From assembly GCF_000430845.1 (NCBI RefSeq), contig NZ_AUMU01000011.1, positions 124,001 through 188,000 of the forward strand: a DNA stretch of 64,000 bases, given 5' to 3'. The stretch is from Chryseobacterium gregarium DSM 19109. Lineage in GTDB: Bacteria > Bacteroidota > Bacteroidia > Flavobacteriales > Weeksellaceae. The notes under the pieces were generated by a model. The model was given only the letters and a program-made list of their open reading frames with translations, was not told the origin of the DNA and searched no databases. Below are positions 37,207 through 46,688 of this stretch, in pieces. Every line of letters begins with the position of its first letter. Position 1 is the first letter of the stretch. Both the position numbers and the translations under genes were made by a program.

Positions 37207-37884
37207 ATGGGTAAAAATAAATTAGCAAGGTTCGCAGAAAATAAAGTATTGCCAAACGTAATTCAGCCGACCAGGGAGGAAGCCTTAAACGGCTTTGATC
37301 TTAAAGGAAAATGGAGAACGGACTTCTTTAACAATGAGAATCCTATCGTGCTGGAATTAGGCTGCGGCAAAGGCGAATATTCGGTAGGTCTTGCCAAGAC
37401 TTTCCCAGAGAAAAATTTTATCGGAATCGATATCAAAGGGGCAAGATTCTGGTTCGGCGCCAAAGAAGCGGTTGACAACGACATGAAAAATGTTGCATTT
37501 CTAAGAAGCCAGATCGAACTCGTTGACCATTTTTTCGGCGAAAATGAAGTGGATGAAATCTGGATTACTTTCCCGGACCCGCAGATCAAATACAGACGTA
37601 CCAAGCACAGACTGACTCATCCTGATTTCCTTGACCGGTATAAAAAATTCTTGAAACCTGGCGGAATCATTCATTTAAAGACAGATTCTGAATTTCTCCA
37701 CGGCTATACATTAGGGTTCTTACAAGGCGCAGGCTATGAAATCATTTCTGCACACCATGATATTTACGGAGCTGCAGAATATGATCCGGGTACTCCCCAT
37801 TTAAGGGATATTAGAACCTATTATGAAGAACTGTTCTCTGCCAAAGGAAAAACAATTACGTATATTAAGTTCAGGATTAATTAG
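37207..37884 (+). CDS. trmB: tRNA (guanine-N7-)-methyltransferase
   Basis: 225 residues from ATG 37207; the frame extends back to 37186, but the -7 box lies there. TrmB uses S-adenosylmethionine to methylate G46 in the variable loop of tRNAs. Signatures: SAM motif LELGCGKGEYSVGLA, IGIDIKGARFWFGAKEA, the family motif ITFPDPQIKYRRTKHRLTHP, and GGIIHLKTDSE. It sits between two paralogous exported-protein genes without evident functional link, and a strong terminator follows. Confidence 0.96.
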   Translation: MGKNKLARFAENKVLPNVIQPTREEALNGFDLKGKWRTDFFNNENPIVLELGCGKGEYSVGLAKTFPEKNFIGIDIKGARFWFGAKEAVDNDMKNVAFLRSQIELVDHFFGENEVDEIWITFPDPQIKYRRTKHRLTHPDFLDRYKKFLKPGGIIHLKTDSEFLHGYTLGFLQGAGYEIISAHHDIYGAAEYDPGTPHLRDIRTYYEELFSAKGKTITYIKFRIN

Positions 37885-37912
37885 ATAAAAGCTTTAAAGG
37901 TTCTGACAAATT

Positions 37913-37946
37913 ATAAAAAGGGATGTTACATGACATCCCTTTTTAT
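37913..37946 (+). terminator. trmB terminator
   Basis: ATAAAAAGGGATGT (37913-37926) pairs perfectly with ACATCCCTTTTTAT (37933-37946) across a six-base loop. Confidence 0.88.
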
Positions 37947-38091
37947 ATGCCTATTTATTATTTGATTGCTCACTTAAACAGATGACAGAATGTATGGCAA
38001 AGAAAATTTTTAGTTAAAACAATTCTATTGAAGCGGAAAAAGGCTGCTGGAAAAAGTAAAAATATTACATTTACATTCAGATATTATGTAA

Positions 38092-38571
38092 ATGAAAACA
38101 ATACTTTCCTTTTCTGTGATGGCAGCAGTATTTCTGAACAGCTGCGGCAGTACAGCTCCTAAGAAACAAAATTATCATAATCCCGTAAGAAAACCGGCTC
38201 CTGCTCCTACGGTTTCAAATACAGGCAGCAACATAACCCCTGCAGCACAGGCAGAAAGAGAATATCAGGCTTTGATCGAAACCTATAAATCCGAAACGGC
38301 AGCAGTGTTAACGGATATACTGAACGGTTCTTCAGATCTGGATAAAACAGCAGTTAAGGTAGAAAATAAATCCCCCTGCAATATGGTACTGACCATCAGC
38401 GGAAATAATTATTTTAAGAAAGTCCCCATCGGAGCCCATAAAATGACTGCCGTAAGGGTACCGAAAAACCAGAATTATAATTTTTCCGGGATGATCTGCG
38501 ATATGGTGTATCAGAAGACCAAATGGGTAAGCAGCTCTTACAGTATGGTGCTTTCAAACCAGGTTAATTGA
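38092..38571 (+). CDS. Lipoprotein of locally repeated family (copy 3)
   Basis: 159 residues. The leader ends FLNSC, so this copy is a lipoprotein (Cys18), unlike the two with ordinary signal peptides. After a Pro/Thr-rich linker the C-terminal domain matches its paralogues: VLTDILNGSSDLDKTAVKVE, NKSPCNMVLTISGNNYFKKV, RVPKNQNYNFSGMICDMVY. Both conserved cysteines are present. It faces the rpsB operon convergently with the terminator at 38630-38662 between them. Function unknown. Confidence 0.75.
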   Translation: MKTILSFSVMAAVFLNSCGSTAPKKQNYHNPVRKPAPAPTVSNTGSNITPAAQAEREYQALIETYKSETAAVLTDILNGSSDLDKTAVKVENKSPCNMVLTISGNNYFKKVPIGAHKMTAVRVPKNQNYNFSGMICDMVYQKTKWVSSSYSMVLSNQVN

Positions 38572-38629
38572 TTAAAAAATGAAGTGTAAAAGATTAAGAG
38601 ATACTTACATTTCATAATTCTCTAAAATA

Positions 38630-38662
38630 AAAAGCCACTGAATCTTGGATTCAGTGGCTTTT
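38630..38662. terminator. Bidirectional terminator of rplM-rpsI-rpsB operon
   Basis: AAAAGCCACTGAATC (38630-38644) pairs perfectly with GATTCAGTGGCTTTT (38648-38662). It lies 22 bases beyond the rpsB stop and also serves the convergent lipoprotein gene. Confidence 0.9.
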
Positions 38663-38684
38663 GTATGGTAAGGAAAATCTTTAA

Positions 38685-39446
38685 TTATTCTCCGTCAAAG
38701 TCAGCATCTTTATCAGCAGATACTACTTCTCCTTCTTCTTTAGATTTTTCTTTATCAGCTTTTCTCTGAGACTGACCTTCTTTGATAGAATCTGAAACAA
38801 TGTTTAAGATCATATCGATAGATTTAGAAGCATCATCGTTTCCTGGGATAACGAAGTCTACTTTTCTTGGGTCAGAGTTGGTATCAACAATACCGAAAAC
38901 CGGGATCCCTAATTTCTTAGCTTCGGTTACAGCGATATGTTCTCTCATAATATCTACAACGAAGATTGCAGAAGGAAGACGAACCATGTCAGAGATAGAA
39001 CCTAAGTTTTTCTCCAAGTTAGCTCTCTGTCTGTCTACCTGTAATCTTTCTTTTTTAGATAAAGTTTCGAACGTACCGTCTTTTTTCATTTTGTCGATAG
39101 AGTTCATTTTCTTTACCGCCTTTCTGATTGTAACGAAGTTCGTTAACATACCACCAGGCCATCTTTCTGTAATATAAGGCATATTAAGTTCAGCAGCATG
39201 CTTAGCAACCACCTCTTTCGCCTGCTTTTTAGTCGCTACGAAAAGAACTTTTTTACCTGCAGAAGTTAATTTTTCCAAAGCGATGCACGCTTCATCCAAC
39301 TTAACTGCTGTTTTATGTAAGTCTACAATGTGAATACCGTTTTTCTCCATAAAAATGTACGGAGCCATATTTGGATTCCACTTTCTGGTCATGTGACCAA
39401 AGTGTACGCCAGCCTCTAAGAGGTCTTTTACATTTGCTTTTGCCAT
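38685..39446 (-). CDS. rpsB: 30S ribosomal protein S2
   Basis: 253 residues. Family features are clear: KDLLEAGVHFGHMTRKWNPN, YIFMEKNGIHIVDLHKT, FVATKKQAKEVV, ERWPGGMLTNFVTI, VDTNSDP and VIPGNDDA. The acidic C-terminal tail is typical of Bacteroidota S2. It is downstream of rplM and rpsI on the minus strand. A terminator follows instead of tsf, which lies at 24024 on the other strand. Confidence 0.98.
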   Translation of the reverse strand: MAKANVKDLLEAGVHFGHMTRKWNPNMAPYIFMEKNGIHIVDLHKTAVKLDEACIALEKLTSAGKKVLFVATKKQAKEVVAKHAAELNMPYITERWPGGMLTNFVTIRKAVKKMNSIDKMKKDGTFETLSKKERLQVDRQRANLEKNLGSISDMVRLPSAIFVVDIMREHIAVTEAKKLGIPVFGIVDTNSDPRKVDFVIPGNDDASKSIDMILNIVSDSIKEGQSQRKADKEKSKEEGEVVSADKDADFDGE

Positions 39447-39636
39447 GTTTTCTGTTTTTGTTAGTTTACTTTCCGTCTCTTAAAACAATCAACAACTTCT
39501 TTAGATGGGAGAAGTGTTTGGATGCTAAACGTAACGGGCAATTTTTTTTAGATAAAAATAGAGCCAAGAACCGAGAGCCAAGATTAAAAGGCAAATAAGT
39601 CTTGTATCTTGAGTCTGATATCTTGTATCTTGAAAA
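39447..39636 (-). repeat. Spacer with short degenerate direct repeats
   Basis: The 190-base rpsI-rpsB gap is unusually long for this operon and holds short repeated words: GAGCCAAGA at 39561 and 39575, and the 13-mer TCTTGTATCTTGA at 39600-39612 and again at 39621-39633. Such word-like repeats look like a dispersed non-coding repeat rather than a gene. I see no ORF or classical promoter in it. Confidence 0.5.
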
Positions 39637-40023
39637 TTAACGTTTTGAGAATTGGAATCTCTTTCTTGCTTTTTTCTGACCTGGCTTCTTTCTTTCCACC
39701 ATTCTTGCGTCTCTTGTAAGTAAACCAGCAGGTTTCAAAGCTAATCTGAATTCAGCATTGATTTCACATAAAGCTCTTGAAATACCTAATCTGATAGCCT
39801 CTGCCTGACCTGTATTACCACCACCGAAAACATTTACGGTAACGTCATACTGACCAACAGTTTCAGAAAGGATAAACGGCTGGTTTAATTTATAAACCAT
39901 CACGTCTGTAGAGAAATAAGTTGTAGCATCTTTACCGTTTACTGTAATGTTTCCAGAACCTGGCTTTACATAAACTCTCGCTACAGAAGTTTTTCTTCTT
40001 CCGATTTTGTGAACTATAGACAT
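39637..40023 (-). CDS. rpsI: 30S ribosomal protein S9
   Basis: 128 residues with the standard S9 pattern: [59 protein letters not shown], and a C-terminus ending KRFQFSKR, whose basic tail reaches the P-site tRNA. It starts six bases after rplM, the universal gene order. Confidence 0.98.
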   Translation of the reverse strand: MSIVHKIGRRKTSVARVYVKPGSGNITVNGKDATTYFSTDVMVYKLNQPFILSETVGQYDVTVNVFGGGNTGQAEAIRLGISRALCEINAEFRLALKPAGLLTRDARMVERKKPGQKKARKRFQFSKR

Positions 40024-40029
40024 AATTAA

Positions 40030-40485
40030 TTATTTAAATTCGTTAACATTAATTGTTTTAGGCTGTTGAGCTTCATGCTTGTGCTCAGTCCCTTCATATA
40101 AATAAAGGTTCTTCAACAATGCAGATCCTAATCTGTTTTTCGGAAGCATTCCTTTTACGGATTTTTCCAATACTTTTAAAGAATCTTTTTTCTGAAGTTC
40201 AGCCGCAGTCATAGACTTCTGACCACCAGGGTAACCTGTATGCCAGATGTACGTCTTATCGTCCCACTTATTTCCGGAAAGGGTAACTTTCCCAGCATTC
40301 AAAACAATTACGTTATCACCACAATCTACGTGGGGTGTAAAGTTTGTTTTGTGCTTACCTCTCAAAATCTTTGCAACCGTAGAAGCTAGTCTTCCTAACG
40401 GCTGTCCTTCAGCGTCTACCACAACCCATTCTTTATTAGCAGTAGCTTTGTTCGCTGAAACAGTTTTGTAACTTAATGTATTCAC
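40030..40485 (-). CDS. rplM: 50S ribosomal protein L13
   Basis: 151 residues. L13 is an early-assembly large-subunit protein. Signatures: WVVVDAEGQPLGRLASTVAK, LRGKHKTNFTPHVDCGDNVI, WHTGYPGGQKSMTA, VKGMLPKNRLGSALLKNLYL. First gene of the operon, with a good -7 box 46 bases upstream on the minus strand. Confidence 0.98.
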   Translation of the reverse strand: MNTLSYKTVSANKATANKEWVVVDAEGQPLGRLASTVAKILRGKHKTNFTPHVDCGDNVIVLNAGKVTLSGNKWDDKTYIWHTGYPGGQKSMTAAELQKKDSLKVLEKSVKGMLPKNRLGSALLKNLYLYEGTEHKHEAQQPKTINVNEFK

Positions 40486-40531
40486 ACGTTTTAGTTAAAG
40501 ATTAAACATAATTTTCCCCTAAAAGGGTGTG

Positions 40532-40539
40532 CAAAGGTA
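40532..40539 (-). promoter_or_regulatory. Promoter -7 box of rplM operon
   Basis: On the minus strand TACCTTTG followed by GCAC, the same GCAC extension as in front of tsf. Just downstream is CCCTTTTAGGG, a small palindrome in the leader that could be an autoregulatory element; that part is speculative. Confidence 0.65.
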
Positions 40540-40727
40540 CAAATTATTTTCAGAATGCAAAACTTATTTATATCTAATGAATTGAAAACAGCATTATTAA
40601 GGATTTATTCAAAAGCATTTCGGATAAATAAAAACTTTTACCATCATATAATCAATCAAATAGGAACGATTAAACCATGTTCACTCCCTGTTAAAATTAA
40701 AAGTCATCTTTTATTTTCTGAAATAAT

Positions 40728-40735
40728 TATATTTG
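40728..40735 (+). promoter_or_regulatory. -7 box of DUF3667 gene
   Basis: TATATTTG, 17 bases before the ATG at 40753. It decides the start against the in-frame ATG at 40555. Confidence 0.55.
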
Positions 40736-40752
40736 CCCAAACAACTGAAAAC

Positions 40753-41862
40753 ATGAGCCACGGGAAAATAAGAGAAGAAAAAAACTGCCTGAACTGCGGA
40801 CATACCGTAGAAGAGAGGTTCTGCACCCACTGTGGACAGGAAAATACACAGACAAGACAGCCATTTTACTATCTTTTTACACACTTCATAGAAGATTTCA
40901 CACATTACGACGGACAGTTTTGGGGAACCATTAAAAATCTTCTTTTCAGACCCGGGAAATTAACAAATACTTATCTGGAAGGTAAAAGACAGAAATTCGT
41001 CCCTCCTGTGAAGCTTTACATTTTTGTCAGTTTTATTACTTTTTTCATGTTTGCCTTATTCCCACCTTTTAATATCAATTTTGAAAATAAAGAAGAAGCA
41101 AAGAATCCAAAAGAAAGAAGTTTTTTTGAAAAAGTAAAATCTGTTGAAACCCAGAAAATAATTGATAGCATCAAGACCCAGAAAAATCTTAGTAAAGAAG
41201 ATTCGATAACAATCAAAAAACTCAGCGCTTTAGTTCCTGATTCTGCTGACATGGATGATTTCGAAGAAACTTTTGAAATGAACAGGAAAATAGATCACTC
41301 CACAGCTTATGGCGGATATAAAACCAAAAAATCCTACGACTCTGCTACCATAAAAAATCCTTCCTTTACTGATTTTATTACAAATCCGGTAGCTCATAAA
41401 TTTTTCGAACTTAAAGAAAAGGGAGTTACAAAGGGAGAAATACTTAAAAATCTGACAGAGATATCTTTCCACAACCTTCCGAAAGCTCTTTTCATCTATC
41501 TTCCTCTTTTTGCGTTTTTTCTATGGATTTTCCATCACAAGAAAAAATGGTGGTATTTCGATCACGGCATCTTTACATTGCATTATTTCTCTTTCCTATT
41601 GCTTAATATCCTTTTCACATCGCTGCTTATCAATCTGGCAAGTTTAACAGAATTCTGGTTAATTAATACACTTCTGTATTTAATAATAACCGCTTTGGTG
41701 TTGTACAGTATCATCTATTTCTTCATTGCGCACCGAAGAGTTTACCATGCACACGGAGTTGTAAGTCTTGCAATAGGATTTGTATTATTTACCATTAATT
41801 TCTTCGCATTTACATTCTTGGTCACCGTCTTGGGTGTCGTCAGTTTCCTGATGATTCATTAA
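40753..41862 (+). CDS. DUF3667 membrane protein with zinc-ribbon
   Basis: 369 residues from ATG 40753; the frame is open to 40555, but the -7 box at 40728 and the family's usual N-terminus favour the later start. CLNCGHTVEERFCTHCGQ is a four-cysteine zinc ribbon, followed by YLFTHFIEDFTHYDGQFWGT, then LLFRPGKLTNTYLEGKRQKF and VPPVKLYIFVS, diagnostic of DUF3667. A charged cytosolic stretch and about five membrane segments make up the rest. Function is unknown. Confidence 0.88.
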   Translation: MSHGKIREEKNCLNCGHTVEERFCTHCGQENTQTRQPFYYLFTHFIEDFTHYDGQFWGTIKNLLFRPGKLTNTYLEGKRQKFVPPVKLYIFVSFITFFMFALFPPFNINFENKEEAKNPKERSFFEKVKSVETQKIIDSIKTQKNLSKEDSITIKKLSALVPDSADMDDFEETFEMNRKIDHSTAYGGYKTKKSYDSATIKNPSFTDFITNPVAHKFFELKEKGVTKGEILKNLTEISFHNLPKALFIYLPLFAFFLWIFHHKKKWWYFDHGIFTLHYFSFLLLNILFTSLLINLASLTEFWLINTLLYLIITALVLYSIIYFFIAHRRVYHAHGVVSLAIGFVLFTINFFAFTFLVTVLGVVSFLMIH

Positions 41863-41902
41863 ATATAAAATAGGCTGACGATAACGACAGCCTACTTTAT
41901 AT
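41863..41902. terminator. Terminator between DUF3667 gene and 41902 gene
   Basis: ATATAAAATAGGCTG (41863-41877) pairs with CAGCCTACTTTATAT (41888-41902) with one mismatch. It lies between convergent genes and can serve both. Confidence 0.75.
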
Positions 41903-42234
41903 TATTTTCTTAATGATTTGCTTGCCCTGAAACTCGCAATCAGATAATACGCTACAAAAACCATTGAAAATTTAAGAATAGAAGGAATAGCCAGTTCAAG
42001 GCTGAAAATCAATGTTCCGACAAGGACAAGAATTCCCATGGCAGCAAAAGACAATCCTAATTTTTGGGGCAGTGTAATATTCGGGGTGTCTAAATAATAA
42101 GCAACTCCCCACGCAATCCCGAAAGCCAGCGCATAATAAATTTCAAGGCCCAAGTTATCAGAACTGTAAAATAAATAATTGATTAAAAAACTTAAAACCG
42201 TTCCCAAAGCAAAATACATCAAGGCCTTTTTCAT
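41902..42234 (-). CDS. Small four-helix membrane protein
   Basis: 110 residues with four predicted membrane segments (about 4-22, 29-46, 62-80 and 85-102) and a short basic tail. I do not recognise a family. It is a single-gene unit convergent with the DUF3667 gene. Role unknown. Confidence 0.65.
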   Translation of the reverse strand: MKKALMYFALGTVLSFLINYLFYSSDNLGLEIYYALAFGIAWGVAYYLDTPNITLPQKLGLSFAAMGILVLVGTLIFSLELAIPSILKFSMVFVAYYLIASFRASKSLRK

Positions 42235-42385
42235 ACTTTATATAATAATGATGCAAAAATAGATAATTTAGTTAGCATTTCTAAACGAATGTTTGTTCCA
42301 ATGGTAAACACATAGGGTATTAAAATTATTTAAATAATTAAAAATCAATATATTAAATCCGGCATACCGGTTCTTATTTTATTGT

Positions 42386-42393
42386 TATATTTG
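42386..42393 (+). promoter_or_regulatory. icmF promoter -7 box
   Basis: TATATTTG, 27 bases before the ATG at 42421. It overlaps the alternative TTG start at 42382 and rules that start out. Confidence 0.55.
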
Positions 42394-42420
42394 AAAATTC
42401 AGAAAATTTTTAGATTTTTT

Positions 42421-45400
42421 ATGGAAACCCAAAAATATACTCCAATAAATAAAGTAAGAATCGTTACAGCGGCTTCATTATTTGACGGCCATGATGCAGC
42501 GATTAATATCATGCGCCGTGTCATCCAGGGAACAGGATGTGAAGTGATCCACCTTGGCCACGACAAATCTGCCGAAGAGGTGGTAAACACAGCGATCCAG
42601 GAAGACGCAAACGCCATTGCCCTAACGTCCTACCAGGGCGGCCATAACGAATATTTTAAATATATTTACGATCTTTTAAGAGAAAAGAACTCCCCGCAGA
42701 TCAAGATTTTCGGCGGTGGCGGCGGCGTTATCCTGCCTGAAGAAATTGAAGACATCATGGCTTACGGAATCGACAGAATTTATTCTCCCGATGACGGCCG
42801 TGAACTCGGTTTACAGGGCATGATCGATGACCTGGTAAAAAGATCAGATTTTCCGACAGGAAAAGAGGTTACAGTAAGTGATTTGGATTTAATCAGTTTT
42901 GAAAATTCTACAAGCATTGCAAAAATCATTTCAGCTGTTGAAAACTTCTCAGAAGAAAAGCCAGATTTAGTTAAAGCGATTGACGAAAAATCAAAAGATT
43001 TAAATATCCCGATCATCGGTATCACAGGAACCGGCGGAGCCGGAAAATCTTCTTTGACGGACGAACTGGTAAGACGTTTCATCCGTTCAAATCCGGATAA
43101 AAAAATTGCTATTATTTCCATTGACCCTTCGAAAAAGAAAACCGGAGGTGCGCTTTTGGGTGACCGGATCCGTATGAACGCGATCAATGACCCGAGAGTG
43201 TATATGCGTTCGATGGCGACGAGAGAAAACAATGTTTCCGTTTCTCCGTTCATCCATTCCGCTTTGAATGTATTGAAACTGGCTCATCCGGATGTGATCA
43301 TTCTGGAAACTTCAGGGATCGGACAATCCGGTTCGGAAGTATCTGATTTTGCCGATGTTTCCATGTACGTAATGACGCCTGAATATGGAGCTTCCACGCA
43401 GTTGGAAAAAATAGACATGCTGGATTACGCTGATCTGGTGGCTTTAAATAAGTCTGATAAAAGAGGCGCTCTTGATGCGCTTCAGGCCGTAAGAAAACAG
43501 TTCCAGAGAAACCATTTATTGTGGGAAAGCCCTTTGGATGATATGCCGGTGTATGCAACGAAAGCTTCCCAGTTCAACGACCATGGAACAACTGATTTAT
43601 ACAACAGATTAATCGAAAAAGTAAATGACAAGTTTTCTGATTTAAACCTGCAAGGCTTTGTTGAGCAGGAAGTGTCTGAAGACATTACGATCATTCCTCC
43701 GAAAAGAGTCCGTTACCTTTCTGAAATCGTTGAAAACAACAGACAATACGACGCCAACGTTGAAAAACAGGCTGAACTGGCCAGAAAAATGTATCATATT
43801 GAAGGCGTAAAAAAATTCCTTTCCAATGAAACATTGGATGCTGAATATCAGAAAGCAGAGAAAGACCTTCAGCAGGAAAACATCGACTTCCTGAACAACT
43901 GGGATGACACAAAAGAGGCTTTCAAAGCTGAATTTTATTCTTATTTCGTTCGCGGAAAGGAAATTAAAGTGGAAACCTCAACGGAATCTCTGTCTCATTT
44001 AAAAATTCCGAAAATTTCTTTACCAAAATATACTGATTGGGGCGACCTGATCAAATGGAAAGGCCAGGAAAATCTTCCGGGAGGATTTCCTTACACTGCG
44101 GGAATTTATCCTTTCAAAAGAACCGGAGAAGACCCGACAAGGATGTTTGCCGGAGAAGGAGGCCCTGAAAGAACCAACAGAAGGTTCCATTACGTTTCTG
44201 CGGAAATGGATGCCAAGCGTTTATCAACAGCCTTTGACTCCGTGACTTTATATGGTCAGGACCCTGCTTTACCACCGGATATTTACGGTAAAATCGGAAA
44301 TGCAGGGGTTTCTATCGCCACATTGGATGATGCGAAAAAACTGTACTCAGGATTTGATCTGGTGAATGCCATGACATCCGTTTCAATGACGATCAACGGA
44401 CCGGCTCCGATGCTGCTGGCTTTTTTCATGAATGCAGCCATCGACCAAAATGTTGAAAAATATATTACCGAGCATAAGCTTGAAGCAAATATTGAAAAAG
44501 CTTTAAAAGCAAAATTCGATGATAAAGGGCTGGAAAGGCCAAAATATAACGGAGAATTGCCTCCATCGAATAACGGTTTAGGCTTAAAATTATTAGGAAT
44601 CACAGGAGATGAAGTTATTCCTGCCGAAGCGTATGCTGAAATTAAAGCCAAAACTATCGCAACCGTTCGCGGTACGGTTCAGGCTGATATTTTAAAAGAA
44701 GACCAGGCTCAGAATACGTGTATCTTCTCTACTGAATTTGCCTTAAGATTAATGGGTGACGTTCAGGAATATTTTATCACTGAAAAAGTAAGAAATTTCT
44801 ATTCAGTTTCTATTTCCGGATATCACATTGCCGAAGCGGGTGCAAATCCGGTTTCTCAGTTGGCATTCACTTTGGCAAACGGTTTCACGTATGTGGAATA
44901 TTATTTGTCAAGAGGAATGGACATCAATGATTTTGCTCCGAATTTATCATTCTTCTTTTCCAACGGAATCGATCCTGAATATTCAGTGATCGGACGTGTA
45001 GCCAGAAGAATCTGGGCAAAAGCCATGAAACTGAAATACGGCGCAGACGAAAGAAGCCAGATGCTGAAATACCACATTCAGACTTCAGGACGTTCACTGC
45101 ACGCTCAGGAGATTGATTTCAATGATATCAGAACAACGCTTCAGGCACTTTATGCGATCTATGATAACTGTAATTCATTACACACGAATGCTTATGACGA
45201 GGCGATTACCACTCCGACTGAGCAGTCTGTAAGAAGAGCGATGGCCATTCAGCTGATTATCAATAAAGAATTAGGATTGGCGAAAAATGAAAATCCGCTT
45301 CAGGGCTCATTTATCATTGAGGAATTAACGGATCTTGTGGAAGAAGCAGTATACACGGAATTCGACAGAATTACGGAAAGAGGCGGTGTTCTGGGAGCAA

Positions 45401-45768
45401 TGGAAACCATGTACCAGCGTTCAAAAATCCAGGAGGAATCCATGCATTACGAATGGCTGAAACATACAGGAGAATACCCGATCATCGGAGTCAATACATT
45501 TCTTGGGAAAGACGGTTCTCCAACGGTTCGTCCGGGAGAAGTGATCCGTTCGACGGAGGAAGAAAAGCAGGTTCAGATTGAAACACTGCACAACTTCCAG
45601 AAATCGAATGAAGATAAATCCGAAGCCGCTTTAAAAACATTACAGTATGCAGCCATCAACCAGCAGAATTTATTTCATGTGATGATGGATGCCGTTAAAT
45701 ACTGTTCGCTTGGGCAGATTACCAACGCTCTGTTTGAAGTGGGAGGCAAATACAGAAGAAATATGTAG
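42421..45768 (+). CDS. icmF: Fused isobutyryl-CoA mutase
   Basis: 1115 residues from ATG 42421. IcmF interconverts isobutyryl-CoA and n-butyryl-CoA with adenosylcobalamin. Order of domains: B12-binding (about 10-145, with [15 protein letters not shown], the His ligand within DxHxx, and SYQGGHNEY); a MeaB-type G-protein chaperone (about 190-480, P-loop [13 protein letters not shown], then [20 protein letters not shown]); and the mutase TIM barrel (about 530-1115, [20 protein letters not shown] then [32 protein letters not shown]). The B12/GTPase/mutase fusion and the PERTN region separate it from ordinary methylmalonyl-CoA mutase. It is a single-gene unit with its own -7 box and terminator. 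It likely serves branched-chain or butyrate metabolism. Confidence 0.95.
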   Translation: METQKYTPINKVRIVTAASLFDGHDAAINIMRRVIQGTGCEVIHLGHDKSAEEVVNTAIQEDANAIALTSYQGGHNEYFKYIYDLLREKNSPQIKIFGGGGGVILPEEIEDIMAYGIDRIYSPDDGRELGLQGMIDDLVKRSDFPTGKEVTVSDLDLISFENSTSIAKIISAVENFSEEKPDLVKAIDEKSKDLNIPIIGITGTGGAGKSSLTDELVRRFIRSNPDKKIAIISIDPSKKKTGGALLGDRIRMNAINDPRVYMRSMATRENNVSVSPFIHSALNVLKLAHPDVIILETSGIGQSGSEVSDFADVSMYVMTPEYGASTQLEKIDMLDYADLVALNKSDKRGALDALQAVRKQFQRNHLLWESPLDDMPVYATKASQFNDHGTTDLYNRLIEKVNDKFSDLNLQGFVEQEVSEDITIIPPKRVRYLSEIVENNRQYDANVEKQAELARKMYHIEGVKKFLSNETLDAEYQKAEKDLQQENIDFLNNWDDTKEAFKAEFYSYFVRGKEIKVETSTESLSHLKIPKISLPKYTDWGDLIKWKGQENLPGGFPYTAGIYPFKRTGEDPTRMFAGEGGPERTNRRFHYVSAEMDAKRLSTAFDSVTLYGQDPALPPDIYGKIGNAGVSIATLDDAKKLYSGFDLVNAMTSVSMTINGPAPMLLAFFMNAAIDQNVEKYITEHKLEANIEKALKAKFDDKGLERPKYNGELPPSNNGLGLKLLGITGDEVIPAEAYAEIKAKTIATVRGTVQADILKEDQAQNTCIFSTEFALRLMGDVQEYFITEKVRNFYSVSISGYHIAEAGANPVSQLAFTLANGFTYVEYYLSRGMDINDFAPNLSFFFSNGIDPEYSVIGRVARRIWAKAMKLKYGADERSQMLKYHIQTSGRSLHAQEIDFNDIRTTLQALYAIYDNCNSLHTNAYDEAITTPTEQSVRRAMAIQLIINKELGLAKNENPLQGSFIIEELTDLVEEAVYTEFDRITERGGVLGAMETMYQRSKIQEESMHYEWLKHTGEYPIIGVNTFLGKDGSPTVRPGEVIRSTEEEKQVQIETLHNFQKSNEDKSEAALKTLQYAAINQQNLFHVMMDAVKYCSLGQITNALFEVGGKYRRNM

Positions 45769-45821
45769 TCAATAGCCGGACGGACAATTTTGACGACCAA
45801 CCGTTTCAATAATTATAAATC

Positions 45822-45850
45822 AACCTCAAGGAATTTCTTTGAGGTTTTTT
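45822..45850 (+). terminator. icmF terminator
   Basis: AACCTCAA pairs with TTGAGGTT around a GGAATTTCT loop, followed by a T run, about 55 bases after the icmF stop. Confidence 0.78.
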
Positions 45851-45878
45851 CTTACTTTTACTCTCGTAAAAATTTCAA

Positions 45879-46658
45879 ATGACAAAGTCTATTTTATTTC
45901 TTGTAGGAATTATTTCCTGCGGATATTTCAACGCACAAGAGGCTGACAATAATCTACAGGGTTATTTTATGACCAATGCTAAAGAAACTTTATATCCGTA
46001 TTTTGCCTTTGACGGTAACGGGAAAGTCGATATTGCAGGCTATGGTAAAGGTGATTATTTTGTAAAGAATGACTCGGTAGTGGTATTTCCGGATAAGGAT
46101 GTTTTTGTATTTAAAATATCTAAAAACCGTTTAACAGGGATTTCCTCATGGGTACAGAATACCAAATGGGACCTGAAGAAAGACAGCATCGCTGAAAACA
46201 ACAGGAAAGATAATGCCTTGGCTAAAAAAAATGCACAACTGCTGGATGAATATTACCATAAGACCAGAGCAAAATCCAAATCCAATGATTTTGACAAGCT
46301 GTTTGATGACAGCGCAATGGGCAATTATTCCAAAACCATAGATGACCTGTGTGTCAGAGGCCTTGCAAAAGCCTGTATGGAGAAATTCGGAATCATGGTC
46401 ATGCAGGATGCCGGCGGCATGGGAGCCATCTTAAAAAACAAACCTAAAAAACTTAAGCAGAACCCTGAAATTATAAAACTGGGACAGAAAATCATCGGTA
46501 TGGGTGAGATTGAAGGACACACTGCTCTGGGAAGCTATTATTACAGTCTGGGAGACAAGACCAAAGCTGAAAAAGAATGGCAGAAAGCCGTTGACAAAGG
46601 CAGCATGAAAGCGGGCCTTGTACAGGCGGAAGCAGAAATGAAAGATGTACAGGAATAA
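45879..46658 (+). CDS. Exported protein of unknown function
   Basis: 259 residues with a signal peptide (ILFLVGIISCGYFNAQ). The N-terminal part contains beta-type sequence (YPYFAFDGNGKVDIAGYGKG). The C-terminal part (about 150-255) has paired helices with a Sel1/TPR-like pattern (LGQKIIGMGEIEGHTALGSY, then TKAEKEWQKAVDKGSMKAGL). It lies 30 bases upstream of the DUF71 gene and may be co-transcribed. No family is recognised. Confidence 0.7.
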   Translation: MTKSILFLVGIISCGYFNAQEADNNLQGYFMTNAKETLYPYFAFDGNGKVDIAGYGKGDYFVKNDSVVVFPDKDVFVFKISKNRLTGISSWVQNTKWDLKKDSIAENNRKDNALAKKNAQLLDEYYHKTRAKSKSNDFDKLFDDSAMGNYSKTIDDLCVRGLAKACMEKFGIMVMQDAGGMGAILKNKPKKLKQNPEIIKLGQKIIGMGEIEGHTALGSYYYSLGDKTKAEKEWQKAVDKGSMKAGLVQAEAEMKDVQE

Positions 46659-46688
46659 AATAATCTGTTAATCAGATTTTATCAACCA

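Noticed and set aside
40555..40752. N-terminal extension of the DUF3667 gene from an ATG at 40555
   Set aside because: The stretch contains the -7 box TATATTTG at 40728-40735, and the family N-terminus with the zinc ribbon fits ATG 40753.
42382..42420. Earlier TTG start for icmF
   Set aside because: A -7 box overlaps it, and the B12 domain begins normally after ATG 42421.
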